Of a stretch of DNA of 64,000 nucleotides, positions 39,366 to 47,927 are shown one piece after another. Location of the stretch: NCBI RefSeq assembly GCF_023715615.1, contig NZ_JAMBOM010000001.1, positions 868,001-932,000 on the forward strand. The letters are read 5' to 3'. Position 1 is the first letter of the stretch. Each line of letters begins with the position of its first letter. The position numbers and the translations under genes are program-made. This DNA comes from Sporosarcina aquimarina. Lineage in GTDB: Bacteria > Bacillota > Bacilli > Bacillales_A > Planococcaceae. The notes below the pieces were generated by a model. The model had not been told where the DNA came from. It searched no databases and was given only the letters and a program-made list of their open reading frames with translations.

Positions 39366-41341
39366 TAGGTAATCGAATTGGTGATCGCTATGATATCATT
39401 GGCACAATCGGTGAAGGCGGGATGTCAAAGGTATACGTAGCACATGATGTTATTTTGGATCGGGATGTCGCCATTAAAGTTTTGAACTATGATTTTGCGA
39501 ACGAAGAAGAGTTGAAACGCAGATTCCAAAGAGAAGCACTCTCTGCGACCAGTTTAACCCACGCGAACATCGTCAATATTTTTGATGTGGGAGAAGAAGA
39601 CGAGCTTCATTACTTAGTGATGGAATATGTAAAAGGAATGACATTAAAGCGCTTTATATTGGAAAACGGTCCACTCGAGCCTGAAAAAGCCATTCCAATC
39701 ATGTTACAACTTGTTTCAGCTATTTCCAATGCACACCATAATGGAATCATTCATCGTGACGTGAAGCCGCAAAATATTCTAATGGATGAAGACGGGAATG
39801 TGAAGATCACAGACTTCGGAATTGCGATGGCGCTTACAGCAACCTCCCATACGAAAACGAATTCAGTGCTTGGAACCGTCCACTACCTATCACCAGAACA
39901 AGCACGAGGTGGGATGGCAACTAAGAAATCTGATGTTTACTCATTAGGAATTGTCTTTTACGAATTACTAACAGGGAAGCTCCCTTTCTCAGCGGAATCA
40001 GCAGTGGCGATTGCACTCAAGCATCTTCAAGAAGAAACTCCCTCTGTGAGGGCGGATTTCCCAATGATCCCGCAAAGTGTGGAAAATATTATTTTAAAAG
40101 CAACCGCAAAAGACGCGAGACATCGATATGTCTCAGCTGATGCAATGTATGAGGACTTACTGACAGCGCTTAACCCGTCCCGTTCCAACGAACCGAAATT
40201 CACGATCCCGTTCGATGAAGACGAAACTCGTGCACTTCCTGTCATTAAAGATGCACCGAGTTTCCTGGATTCTGAACAGACTGTGAAAATGGAGCCGGTC
40301 CGAATAGAGCCTGAGCCAGTGAAAACTAAACCTGTTCCTCAAAAGAAAAAACGTAAAAAGTGGCCAATTTTTGCTAGCATTGCAATTCTGATTGCAGCTG
40401 CAATCGCAATCCTTTATATAACTGGTGTGTTCGATCAGAAAGTGACCGTTCCTGACGTGTTAGGTAAGGATGAGGCAGATGCAATTGCACTCCTTGAAGA
40501 AAGTGGTTTTGTCGTAGACGACAAAGTTCCGCAACCATCTGAGGAATATGAAAAAGGCGAAGTTTTCCGAACGATACCAGAAGCAAACAAAGAGCGTGAT
40601 AAAGGTAGTAAGGTTAAGTTATACATCAGTACAGGTAAAGAAACGATGACTTTCAGTGATTACACTAATAGAGACTATAACTCCATTAAAGAAAGATTGG
40701 ATACTTATAAATTCAAATCTGTAGACTCAGTACCAGTTTATGATGATCTGCCAGAAGGAACTATCTTGAGTCAAGACCCTGAACCGGATACAGAAGTAGT
40801 TCCGGGTGAAACAGATGTCGTTTTCAAAGTAAGTAAAGGCCCGGAAACGAGAACGTTGGAAAGTTTGATCGGCTTCACTGACGATCAGTTGAATGCATAC
40901 GCTCGTTCTTCAGGATTCAATATTGAAGTCGTCAAAAAGAGTAACTCAGATACTATTCCTGAAGGACAGGTGATGAAACAAGATCCCTCTGCTAGTCAGT
41001 CGCTACCTATCGGATCAAAAGTCAATGTGACGGTTTCAAAAGGGCCAGCTAAAAAGCCTGTTAAAACTTTCGTCAAGCGTGTCAAAATTCCTTACGAAGT
41101 GTTGGAGGATGATGAATCATCTGATGATGGAGAAGAAGTGAAAGTTCCTCAAACTGTTCGCATCTACATTCAAGACCGTAAGAATTCCATGACTGATCCA
41201 GTAAAGGAATTTGAAATAACAGAGGACAAAGAGGAACAAATTACCGTAGAGCTGGAAGAAGGTCAACGAGGCGGCTATAAAATTCTTCGAGGAACTACAA
41301 TTATCGAAGAAAGGACGTTTAACTACAAAGATGTTCAATAA
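39362..41341 (+). CDS. prkC: PrkC, PASTA-domain Ser/Thr protein kinase
   Basis: 659-residue membrane kinase that senses peptidoglycan fragments and is linked to germination and stationary phase. The kinase domain is at about 10-270 (GEGGMSKVYVA, Lys39, HRDVKPQNIL, DFGIA). A juxtamembrane region and a basic stretch KKKRKKWP precede one membrane span (about 338-358). Three PASTA repeats (about 361-560) are followed by an Ig-like tail ending in the extracellular space. Start overlaps prpC. Confidence 0.97.
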   Translation: MIGNRIGDRYDIIGTIGEGGMSKVYVAHDVILDRDVAIKVLNYDFANEEELKRRFQREALSATSLTHANIVNIFDVGEEDELHYLVMEYVKGMTLKRFILENGPLEPEKAIPIMLQLVSAISNAHHNGIIHRDVKPQNILMDEDGNVKITDFGIAMALTATSHTKTNSVLGTVHYLSPEQARGGMATKKSDVYSLGIVFYELLTGKLPFSAESAVAIALKHLQEETPSVRADFPMIPQSVENIILKATAKDARHRYVSADAMYEDLLTALNPSRSNEPKFTIPFDEDETRALPVIKDAPSFLDSEQTVKMEPVRIEPEPVKTKPVPQKKKRKKWPIFASIAILIAAAIAILYITGVFDQKVTVPDVLGKDEADAIALLEESGFVVDDKVPQPSEEYEKGEVFRTIPEANKERDKGSKVKLYISTGKETMTFSDYTNRDYNSIKERLDTYKFKSVDSVPVYDDLPEGTILSQDPEPDTEVVPGETDVVFKVSKGPETRTLESLIGFTDDQLNAYARSSGFNIEVVKKSNSDTIPEGQVMKQDPSASQSLPIGSKVNVTVSKGPAKKPVKTFVKRVKIPYEVLEDDESSDDGEEVKVPQTVRIYIQDRKNSMTDPVKEFEITEDKEEQITVELEEGQRGGYKILRGTTIIEERTFNYKDVQ

Positions 41342-41354
41342 GGATGGGGATAAG

Positions 41355-42236
41355 ATGACGGAAGGTCAAATTCGAAAAGCGATTAGTGGGTTTTATTATG
41401 TGAAGTACGATGGAGGAACGGTGCGCTGTAGAGGAAGAGGCGTATTTAGAAAGCGGAAGATCACCCCCCTTGTCGGAGACTGGGTAACGTACGTGCAAGA
41501 AGGCGAAGAAGATGCGACGATTACTGAAGTTCATCCACGAAAAAATGAATTAGTACGCCCGCCTGTCTCCAATATTGACTTGGCGCTACTCGCTGTCTCT
41601 ATCGTAGAGCCGACGTTCAGTTCTAACTTGCTGGATCGCTTTCTTGTCCTTGTCGAGTCCCATCATATTGAGCCAGTTATCTGTTTAACCAAAAAAGATA
41701 AAGCTGGTGAATCTGAGTTACAGGCAGCTGAAGAGTCGGCTGCATATTACCGATCAATCGGTTACTCGGTCTTGATGACTTCTATTGACGAACCCGGACT
41801 CCTGGAAAAGTTGCGTCCGTATTTAGAGGGACAGACAACTGTTCTTGCTGGTCAATCAGGAGTTGGGAAATCGACATTGTTAAATACGTTATTACCCAAT
41901 CTATCGCTTGAAACAGGCGAGATATCGGAATCACTTGGACGAGGTAAACATACAACACGTCATGTTGAATTACATGAAGTGGGTGGTGGTTTAGTGGCAG
42001 ATACACCAGGTTTTAGTTCTTTGGAATTCGACGCCCTTGAAAAACAGGAATTGGGAAGCTGTTTTCCAGAGTTCCTTGAAGCCTCGGAACAATGTAAATT
42101 TAGAGGATGCCTACACTTGAAAGAACCTTCTTGTGAAGTGAAACGACAAGTGGAATCCGGCAGAATCCTTCAAAGCCGATATAATCATTACTTGCAGTTC
42201 TTGCAGGAAATATCTGATCGAAAGCCGAGGTATTGA
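41355..42236 (+). CDS. rsgA: RsgA/CpgA, ribosome small subunit biogenesis GTPase
   Basis: 293-residue circularly permuted GTPase that checks 30S maturation; in Bacillales it is also a PrkC substrate. The N-terminal OB fold (about 1-65) is followed by G4 TKKD, then G1 GQSGVGKST and G3 DTPG, the permuted order. A zinc motif has [17 protein letters not shown] 41355 follows AAGGATGGGGA. The first codons of an earlier in-frame ATG overlap the prkC end and are not conserved. Confidence 0.96.
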   Translation: MTEGQIRKAISGFYYVKYDGGTVRCRGRGVFRKRKITPLVGDWVTYVQEGEEDATITEVHPRKNELVRPPVSNIDLALLAVSIVEPTFSSNLLDRFLVLVESHHIEPVICLTKKDKAGESELQAAEESAAYYRSIGYSVLMTSIDEPGLLEKLRPYLEGQTTVLAGQSGVGKSTLLNTLLPNLSLETGEISESLGRGKHTTRHVELHEVGGGLVADTPGFSSLEFDALEKQELGSCFPEFLEASEQCKFRGCLHLKEPSCEVKRQVESGRILQSRYNHYLQFLQEISDRKPRY

Positions 42237-42241
42237 ATCGT

Positions 42242-42910
42242 ATGTTAAAAATAGCACCTTCTATCTTATCAGCGAATTTTGCAAAGCTTGGGGATGAAAT
42301 AAAAGAAGTGGAAAAAGGAGGCGCTGATTGGATTCACGTCGATGTGATGGATGGTCATTTTGTACCGAATATTACAATTGGCCCATTAATCGTTGAAGCA
42401 ATCCGACCAGTTACAACCTTGCCATTAGATGTGCACTTGATGATTGAAGAACCAGATCGCTACATCGAGCCATTTGCAAAAGCAGGAGCGGATTACATTA
42501 CGGTCCACGTCGAGGCATGTCGTCATCTACACAGAACGATTCAGCTAATCCGCTCACATGGAGTGAAACCAGGCGTTGTGTTAAATCCACATACTCCTGT
42601 TGAAACAATTCTCCATGTACTTGAGGATATTGACCTCGTTCTATTCATGACGGTGAATCCTGGATTTGGCGGACAGAAGTTTATCTCTTCTGTCGTTCCT
42701 AAAGTCAAACAACTATCTGATATTATTAAAGATCGTAATCTATCCATTGAGATAGAAATTGACGGAGGAATCACACCCGAAACGATTGGAACGTGTGTAG
42801 AGGCAGGCGCAACTGTATTTGTTGCAGGGTCAGCGGTTTATAATCAGGATGACCGTGCTGCAGCAATCCATAATATCCGTACTGCAGGGGAAAAGGCGCT
42901 AACCAAGTGA
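42242..42910 (+). CDS. rpe: Ribulose-phosphate 3-epimerase
   Basis: 222-residue TIM-barrel enzyme of the pentose phosphate pathway. The start [17 protein letters not shown], then [16 protein letters not shown] with metal-binding His and Asp, [19 protein letters not shown] and DGGI, are all diagnostic. ATG 42242 is 11 nt after CGAGG; the in-frame TTG 42233 overlaps the rsgA stop and is too close to that site. The stop overlaps thiN (GTGA). Confidence 0.96.
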   Translation: MLKIAPSILSANFAKLGDEIKEVEKGGADWIHVDVMDGHFVPNITIGPLIVEAIRPVTTLPLDVHLMIEEPDRYIEPFAKAGADYITVHVEACRHLHRTIQLIRSHGVKPGVVLNPHTPVETILHVLEDIDLVLFMTVNPGFGGQKFISSVVPKVKQLSDIIKDRNLSIEIEIDGGITPETIGTCVEAGATVFVAGSAVYNQDDRAAAIHNIRTAGEKALTK

Positions 42911-43560
42911 AGACGATTATAATATGTGCAGGGGGGCCAGAGGAAGAAATTATCCCTCTGGCTCTCTTTTTAGATGAAGAAACAGAGTTCATAGGGGCTG
43001 ATCGTGGCACTATCCAACTGCTAGAGGCAGGAATCGTTCCATTGGCGGCGGTTGGAGACTTCGATTCGGTCTGTGAAGAGGAACTGAAAAAGATTGAAGC
43101 AACAGGCTGTATCATCGAAAAACGACCTCCCGAAAAAGATGAAACTGATACCGAACTTGCCTTGAACTTTGCTTATTCAAAGAATCCGGATAAGATTATT
43201 TTGACCGGAGTAACAGGGGGACGTCTAGATCATATGTTTTCCGCAGTTCAACTCCTAGTTCGTAATGCTCGGCAGCAGCCATCCACGCAATTGACTCTAG
43301 CGAACAGACAAAATGAGTTGACAATTTTTCAAGAAGGTACTCATATCATCAAGAAGAATGAGCAGTTTCCATATCTATCGTTTTATAGCATGACTGAAGC
43401 AGTCAGTGGGCTGACGTTAACAGGAGTAAAGTATGAAGTCTTCTCTGAAGACATGCATATTGGAGATACACGTTTCACAAGCAACGAGATTATTGCACCA
43501 TCTTGTACTATCTCTATGACAGCAGGCATATGTTTAATGGTAAGGAGCTCAGATTCCTGA
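42907..43560 (+). CDS. thiN: Thiamine pyrophosphokinase
   Basis: 217-residue enzyme that makes thiamine diphosphate from thiamine and ATP. Core motifs are [20 protein letters not shown] and GRLDHMF in the catalytic domain, with a beta-rich thiamine-binding domain from about 140. The GTG start at 42907 overlaps the rpe stop. Matches B. subtilis thiN (yloS) in length and place. Its 3' end carries the candidate spoVM promoter. Confidence 0.95.
   Translation: MKTIIICAGGPEEEIIPLALFLDEETEFIGADRGTIQLLEAGIVPLAAVGDFDSVCEEELKKIEATGCIIEKRPPEKDETDTELALNFAYSKNPDKIILTGVTGGRLDHMFSAVQLLVRNARQQPSTQLTLANRQNELTIFQEGTHIIKKNEQFPYLSFYSMTEAVSGLTLTGVKYEVFSEDMHIGDTRFTSNEIIAPSCTISMTAGICLMVRSSDS
43506..43534 (+). promoter_or_regulatory. 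Candidate sigma-E promoter of spoVM
   Basis: TACTATC (43506-43512), 14 nt, CATATGTT (43527-43534), inside the thiN end. The fit to the sigma-E form KMATATT / CATACAHT is 5/7 and 6/8. spoVM of B. subtilis is sigma-E dependent. Confidence 0.35.
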
Positions 43561-43573
43561 AAGGAGTGGGGAG

Positions 43574-43732
43574 TTGCGGATTTATACTTTTACCTTGCCT
43601 AAGTTTGTAAGTGGAATTGTACGAAAGTGCATGGTCGTGTTTTCTAAGGAGGATACAGCGAAAGCGAAAACGAAAACGACCGCTACAGCATCTAAGAAGC
43701 GAAAAAAGCGACATGAAAAAACGCCGGGCTGA
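43574..43732 (+). CDS. spoVM: SpoVM, spore coat/cortex membrane-curvature peptide with C-terminal extension
   Basis: A TTG start 7 nt after AAGGAG opens a 52-residue frame. Residues 1-26 (RIYTFTLPKFVSGIVRKC, then MVVFSKED) align gap-free with the 26-residue SpoVM amphipathic helix of B. subtilis, including the Pro at position 9 in LPKF. SpoVM marks the convex forespore membrane and recruits SpoIVA. Here the frame continues for 26 more residues rich in Lys, Thr, Ala and Arg, with SKKRKKRHEK near the end. The place between thiN and rpmB is the usual one. The stop codon lies inside a terminator hairpin. The function of the tail is unknown. Confidence 0.88.
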   Translation: MRIYTFTLPKFVSGIVRKCMVVFSKEDTAKAKTKTTATASKKRKKRHEKTPG

Positions 43733-43751
43733 ATTTCAGCCTGGCGTTTTT
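43718..43751 (+). terminator. Bidirectional terminator between spoVM and rpmB
   Basis: 15-bp continuous stem (43718-43732 / 43736-43750, one G-U pair) with loop ATT, A-run before and T-run after. It serves spoVM on the plus strand and rpmB on the minus strand; the spoVM TGA is part of the left arm. Confidence 0.92.
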
Positions 43752-43766
43752 ATTCGTTGCGGTCTA

Positions 43767-43955
43767 TTATACGCGTTGAACTTTACCTGATTTAAGTGCG
43801 CGGGCAGATACCCAAACACGCTTCGGCTTGCCGTTTACAAGAATACGGACTTTTTGAAGGTTCGCACCCCAAGTACGTTTGCTAGAGTTCATTGCGTGGG
43901 AACGATTATTCCCTGCACGTGCTTTGCGACCAGTAATTACACATTCCTTAGCCAT
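43767..43955 (-). CDS. rpmB: 50S ribosomal protein L28
   Basis: 62-residue L28 (B. subtilis 62) with [23 protein letters not shown], then [18 protein letters not shown] and [13 protein letters not shown]. Only one Cys is present, so this is the zinc-independent form. ATG 43955 (minus strand) follows GAGGAGGTTATAAA. It is transcribed against its neighbours, alone, from its own promoter. Confidence 0.98.
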   Translation of the reverse strand: MAKECVITGRKARAGNNRSHAMNSSKRTWGANLQKVRILVNGKPKRVWVSARALKSGKVQRV

Positions 43956-44014
43956 TTTATAACCTCCTCGCGAATGATGATTAAGCGTTTCACTTATAAT
44001 TCGCATACTAGATT

Positions 44015-44043
44015 AATTTATCATATCCATCTATCCCATGCAA
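44015..44043 (-). promoter_or_regulatory. Sigma-A promoter of rpmB
   Basis: On the minus strand TTGCAT (44043-44038), a 17-nt spacer, TAAATT (44020-44015). About 50 nt of leader precede the start. Confidence 0.6.
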
Positions 44044-44096
44044 GCTTTTTTCTCTGTTCTCTCAAGCAATTTCCCTTTACACTTTAAAGAAAACGC

Positions 44097-44126
44097 TTGC
44101 TTTCTTTTCTTATAGGCTTGTATATA
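44097..44126 (+). promoter_or_regulatory. Candidate sigma-A promoter of yloU-fakA
   Basis: TTGCTT (44097-44102), an 18-nt spacer, TATATA (44121-44126). Confidence 0.45.
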
Positions 44127-44169
44127 GTACAATGTGAACAGTGAAACTGGATTCAGGAGGGATAACGGC

Positions 44170-44532
44170 ATGTCAATTCAAATGGAAAACGATTATGGGA
44201 AAATTGATATAACGAATGAGACAATCGCCCGGATCGTCGGTGAAGCTACAATAGAGTGCTACGGGGTTGTAGGAATGGCCTCTAGACATCAAATTCGGGA
44301 CGGACTGACAGAAATTCTGAGAAAAGAAAACTTCAGTAGAGGTGTCATCGTTAGAAACGCTGGTGCTGACACACAAATCGATCTGTATATTATTGTTGGG
44401 TATGGGACAAAAATTACTGAAGTTGCCTACCAAGTACAATCCAAAGTACAGTATACACTTAAAAAAACACTCGGGATGAAAATCGGTTCCGTCAATATTT
44501 ATGTACAGGGCGTTCGTGTGACGAACCCGTGA
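44170..44532 (+). CDS. yloU: Asp23/Gls24-family protein YloU
   Basis: 120-residue Asp23/Gls24 envelope-stress family protein (DUF322). Motifs are GKIDITNETIARIVGEAT, ECYGVVGMA and VIVRNAGADTQIDLYIIVGYG. Always next to fakA in Firmicutes, which suggests a link to fatty acid or envelope handling; no activity is known. ATG 44170 follows CAGGAGGGA. It overlaps the fakA ribosome site. Confidence 0.93.
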   Translation: MSIQMENDYGKIDITNETIARIVGEATIECYGVVGMASRHQIRDGLTEILRKENFSRGVIVRNAGADTQIDLYIIVGYGTKITEVAYQVQSKVQYTLKKTLGMKIGSVNIYVQGVRVTNP

Positions 44533-44549
44533 AGGAGGAACACAGTTCT

Positions 44550-46208
44550 ATGAAGTTGATGGATGGACTACAGTTTGCAGAGATGGTGAAGATGGGTGCG
44601 TACCACCTTAAACAAAATGCGGATTATGTGGATTCCCTAAATGTATTTCCCGTTCCAGATGGGGACACTGGAACAAATATGAATTTATCGATGACTTCGG
44701 GTGCAAAAGAGACGGAAGCGAACGTTTCTGCTCACCTAGGGAAGACTTCGCAAGCATTGTCTAAAGGCTTGTTAATGGGCGCTCGTGGAAATTCGGGTGT
44801 GATTTTGTCACAATTGTTCCGTGGTTTTGGTAAATCAGTCGAAGACAAAGAATCGTTAACGGCAAGTGAATTTGCTGAAGCGCTCAGATATGGTGTGGAA
44901 ACGGCTTATAAAGCTGTAATGAAGCCTGTGGAAGGCACGATTTTAACGGTTGCAAAAGATGCAGCAGCTGTTGCTGTAGAAACAGCAACGACGGAAACGG
45001 ATCTCATTCAGTTAATGGAAGCGGTTTTGACAGAAGCAAAAGCTTCTCTCAAAAGGACACCAGATCTATTGCCAGTCTTGAAAGAGGTTGGCGTTGTAGA
45101 TAGTGGCGGACAAGGTCTCGTGTACGTTTACGAAGGATTTTTGGCTTGTCTTAAAGGTGAAGAATTGCCGGAACGAACAGTTGTCCAGTCAATGGACGAA
45201 CTTGTAAATGCAGAACACCATCGGAATGTACAAGGTTTTATGGATACTGCTGATATTGAGTTTGGATATTGTACGGAGTTCATGGTGAGATTTGAAGACG
45301 AAAAAACGAAGGATCATCCTTTTGATGAAAATGACTTCAGACTCCAGTTGAATGACATGGGTGACTCGTTACTTGTTATTTCTGATGAGGAAATTGCGAA
45401 AGTACATATTCATACAGAAAACCCAGGAGATGCTTTATCTTGCGGTCAACAGTATGGTTCCCTCATCAATATTAAAATTGAGAACATGCGCCAACAACAC
45501 ATGGACATTGTGGGGGATCAATCAGCACGTAAAAATTCCACTGCAAAGAAAGCACCTTATGCAATCGTGACGGTTGCAATGGGTGAAGGAATTGCAGAGT
45601 TGCTCAGAAGTATCGGGGCCTCCTACGTAATTGAAGGCGGACAAACGATGAACCCTTCTACTGAAGATATCGTCAAGGCGATTCAAGAAGTGGGGGCGGA
45701 ACGCGTTCTAATCTTACCGAACAATAAGAATATCGTGTTAGCTGCTGAACAAGCGGCTGAAGTGATTGGAATCGAAGCGTCAGTCGTTCCAACAAAGTCT
45801 GTACCTGAAGGGCTTGCAGCCATTTTAGCCTTTAACCCTGAAGCAGACGTGACGACGAATGCAAAATCCATGAACGCAGCAGCTTCTGTTGTGAAAACCG
45901 GTCAGGTAACTACAGCAGTTCGAGATACTTCGATTGATGGCGTTTCAATTCATACAGATGATTACATGGCTATATCGAATGGGAAGATTACAGTAGCTAC
46001 ACCTTCACTAGAAACGACAATGAAGTCATTAATTGACGATATGATCACAGAAGATGATGAAATCGTAACAGTGATTTACGGTGAAGACGTTTCTGAACAA
46101 GATGCAAAACAGATGGTTGCTTATATTGAAGGTCAGTTTGAACACGTCGAAATTGAATTGTATAACGGGAAACAGCCGTTATACCCTTATATTTTGTCAG
46201 TGGAATAA
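44550..46208 (+). CDS. fakA: FakA, fatty acid kinase catalytic subunit
   Basis: 552-residue kinase that phosphorylates fatty acids held by FakB proteins, feeding exogenous acyl groups to PlsX/PlsY. The N-terminal DhaL-type nucleotide domain (about 8-200) has NVFPVPDGDTGTNM with the metal-binding Asp residues and GARGNSGVILSQ. The middle and C-terminal DegV-like domains follow (ILPNNKNI near 395). ATG 44550 lies 9 nt after AAGGAGGAA. No fakB gene is in this window. Confidence 0.95.
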   Translation: MKLMDGLQFAEMVKMGAYHLKQNADYVDSLNVFPVPDGDTGTNMNLSMTSGAKETEANVSAHLGKTSQALSKGLLMGARGNSGVILSQLFRGFGKSVEDKESLTASEFAEALRYGVETAYKAVMKPVEGTILTVAKDAAAVAVETATTETDLIQLMEAVLTEAKASLKRTPDLLPVLKEVGVVDSGGQGLVYVYEGFLACLKGEELPERTVVQSMDELVNAEHHRNVQGFMDTADIEFGYCTEFMVRFEDEKTKDHPFDENDFRLQLNDMGDSLLVISDEEIAKVHIHTENPGDALSCGQQYGSLINIKIENMRQQHMDIVGDQSARKNSTAKKAPYAIVTVAMGEGIAELLRSIGASYVIEGGQTMNPSTEDIVKAIQEVGAERVLILPNNKNIVLAAEQAAEVIGIEASVVPTKSVPEGLAAILAFNPEADVTTNAKSMNAAASVVKTGQVTTAVRDTSIDGVSIHTDDYMAISNGKITVATPSLETTMKSLIDDMITEDDEIVTVIYGEDVSEQDAKQMVAYIEGQFEHVEIELYNGKQPLYPYILSVE

Positions 46209-46217
46209 CAGAAAATG

Positions 46218-46252
46218 AAAAGCGTCACGACTCCTAGTCGTTGGCGCTTTTT
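46218..46252 (+). terminator. Intrinsic terminator after fakA
   Basis: AAAGCGTCACGACT pairs with AGTCGTTGGCGCTTT (one bulged T) around a CCT loop, ending in five T. Confidence 0.87.
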
Positions 46253-46277
46253 GTCCGTTTATAAGTGGTTATGAATT

Positions 46278-46306
46278 TTGTTTTCTAGCAGCTGTTCGTG
46301 TAGAAT
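46278..46306 (+). promoter_or_regulatory. Sigma-A promoter of sdaAB-sdaAA-recG
   Basis: TTGTTT (46278-46283), a 17-nt spacer, TAGAAT (46301-46306). Confidence 0.6.
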
Positions 46307-46342
46307 GAATACTAGGAATATGGGTAAAAGGGGGAGTTATTG

Positions 46343-47005
46343 TTGAAATTCAGATCCGTTTTTGAAATTATCGGGCCAGTCATGATTGGACCCTCATCAT
46401 CACATACAGCAGGTGCTGCACGTATTGGTCTTGTAGCAAGAGATTTGTTTGGACGTCAACCAGAATGGGCAACGATTCACTTATATGGGTCATTCGCAGA
46501 GACTTATAAAGGTCATGGAACAGACGTTGCGATTATCGGCGGACTTCTCGGTTACGATACGTTCGACGAGAGAATCCGCACGGCGTTTGAAGATGCGGAT
46601 AGGCTGGGCATGTCATATGAATTTATAGCCGAAGAAGAAGAGATGGACCATCCGAATACGGCTAAGCTAGTCATCGGAGATAAAGAAGGCGTCATGGAAC
46701 TCATTGGAATCTCAATTGGTGGGGGCACGATGGAAGTGGTCGAACTGAATGGCTTTCCACTTCGCTTATCCGGCCATTTCCCAGCATTACTCGTTGTTCA
46801 TGATGATCGTGCGGGTGTTATTGCTAATGTATCGAACGCGATTGCTGCGCAAGATATGAATATTGCTCATATGGAAGTGGGACGTAAAGAAAAAGGGAAA
46901 ATGGCGCTTATGGTCATTGAAGTCGATCAAGTCGTCAACGATGAGCTGATTGAAGAATTGCGCGCACTTCCGAATGTTACACAAGTATCGACATTGGCGA
47001 ACTAA
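46343..47005 (+). CDS. sdaAB: L-serine dehydratase beta subunit
   Basis: 220-residue regulatory subunit of the iron-sulfur L-serine dehydratase, which deaminates serine to pyruvate. The serine dehydratase beta domain has FEIIGPVMIGPSSSHTAGAA, and a C-terminal ACT domain (about 148-220) starts PALLVVHDDRAGVIANV. Two adjacent TTG codons (46340, 46343) follow AAAGGGGGAG; the second gives the family-type start MKFRSVFEI. sdaAA follows after 13 nt. Confidence 0.93.
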   Translation: MKFRSVFEIIGPVMIGPSSSHTAGAARIGLVARDLFGRQPEWATIHLYGSFAETYKGHGTDVAIIGGLLGYDTFDERIRTAFEDADRLGMSYEFIAEEEEMDHPNTAKLVIGDKEGVMELIGISIGGGTMEVVELNGFPLRLSGHFPALLVVHDDRAGVIANVSNAIAAQDMNIAHMEVGRKEKGKMALMVIEVDQVVNDELIEELRALPNVTQVSTLAN

Positions 47006-47018
47006 GGGGGCAGTTATA

Positions 47019-47927
47019 ATGGATATTTTGTTTTCAAACGTAAAAGAACTTGTGGAGATTGCTGAAAAAGAGCAACAACCGATTTCAGAGATCATGATTC
47101 GTCAAGAAATGTTATTAACGCGTAGATCACGTGAAGAGATAATTGCGCAAATGGAAAACAACCTTGCAGTCATGGAAAGTTCTGTGGAAGAGGGATTAAA
47201 AGGTGTCCACTCTTCATCCGGTTTAACGGGAGGCGATGCAGTTCTTATTCAAAATTACATGAAAACGGGTAAATCTTTATCTGGCGAACTATTGCTAGAT
47301 GCAGTAAGTAAAGCAGTCGCAACCAATGAAGTAAATGCAGCAATGGGAATGATTTGCGCGACTCCTACTGCTGGAGCTGCCGGGATTGTTCCAGGTACAT
47401 TGTTTGCGGTGAAAAACAAACTCAATCCGACACATGAAGAGATGGTCAATTATTTGTTCACGACAGGGGCTTTCGGGTTTATCGTAGCGAATAATGCATC
47501 CATTTCCGGTGCTGCAGGTGGATGTCAAGCGGAGACGGGATCTGCTGCATCGATGGCGGCAGCAGCGATTGTTGAAATGGCTGGAGGAACGCCTCAGCAA
47601 AGTGCGGAAGCCTTTTCAATTGTAATGAAAAATATGCTTGGTCTCGTCTGCGATCCGGTCGCAGGGCTCGTCGAGGTACCATGCGTGAAGCGTAATGCAA
47701 TGGGCGCAGCCAAAGCACTCGTTGGTGCCGATATGGCGCTTGCTGGAGTCGTAAGTGTGATTCCAACCGATGAAGTTATTGAAGCCATGCATAAAATCGG
47801 ACAATCGATGCCATCTGCTTTGCGTGAAACCGCAAAAGGTGGACTTGCTGCTACCCCTACAGGCAAAGCGTTGGAAGCAAAAATATTTGGTAAGGACAAG
47901 GAATCACGTGACACGGTCACTAAGTGA
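47019..47927 (+). CDS. sdaAA: L-serine dehydratase alpha subunit (4Fe-4S)
   Basis: 302-residue catalytic subunit. Cysteines for the 4Fe-4S cluster lie in MGMICATPTAGAAG, GGCQAETGSAASM and LVCDPVAGLVEVPCVKRN. The ATG at 47019 follows AAGGGGGC; an extension upstream runs antisense-like through the sdaAB end and is not supported. The end overlaps recG by 20 nt. The pair with sdaAB upstream of recG is the B. subtilis order. Confidence 0.95.
   Translation: MDILFSNVKELVEIAEKEQQPISEIMIRQEMLLTRRSREEIIAQMENNLAVMESSVEEGLKGVHSSSGLTGGDAVLIQNYMKTGKSLSGELLLDAVSKAVATNEVNAAMGMICATPTAGAAGIVPGTLFAVKNKLNPTHEEMVNYLFTTGAFGFIVANNASISGAAGGCQAETGSAASMAAAAIVEMAGGTPQQSAEAFSIVMKNMLGLVCDPVAGLVEVPCVKRNAMGAAKALVGADMALAGVVSVIPTDEVIEAMHKIGQSMPSALRETAKGGLAATPTGKALEAKIFGKDKESRDTVTK

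Noticed and set aside
43767..44006. 79-residue version of L28
   Set aside because: The 17 extra residues come before the ribosome site GAGGAGG; the ATG at 43955 gives the standard 62 residues.
47770..47907. 46-codon N-terminal extension of recG inside sdaAA
   Set aside because: No ribosome site, and the GTG at 47908 gives exactly the length of B. subtilis RecG.
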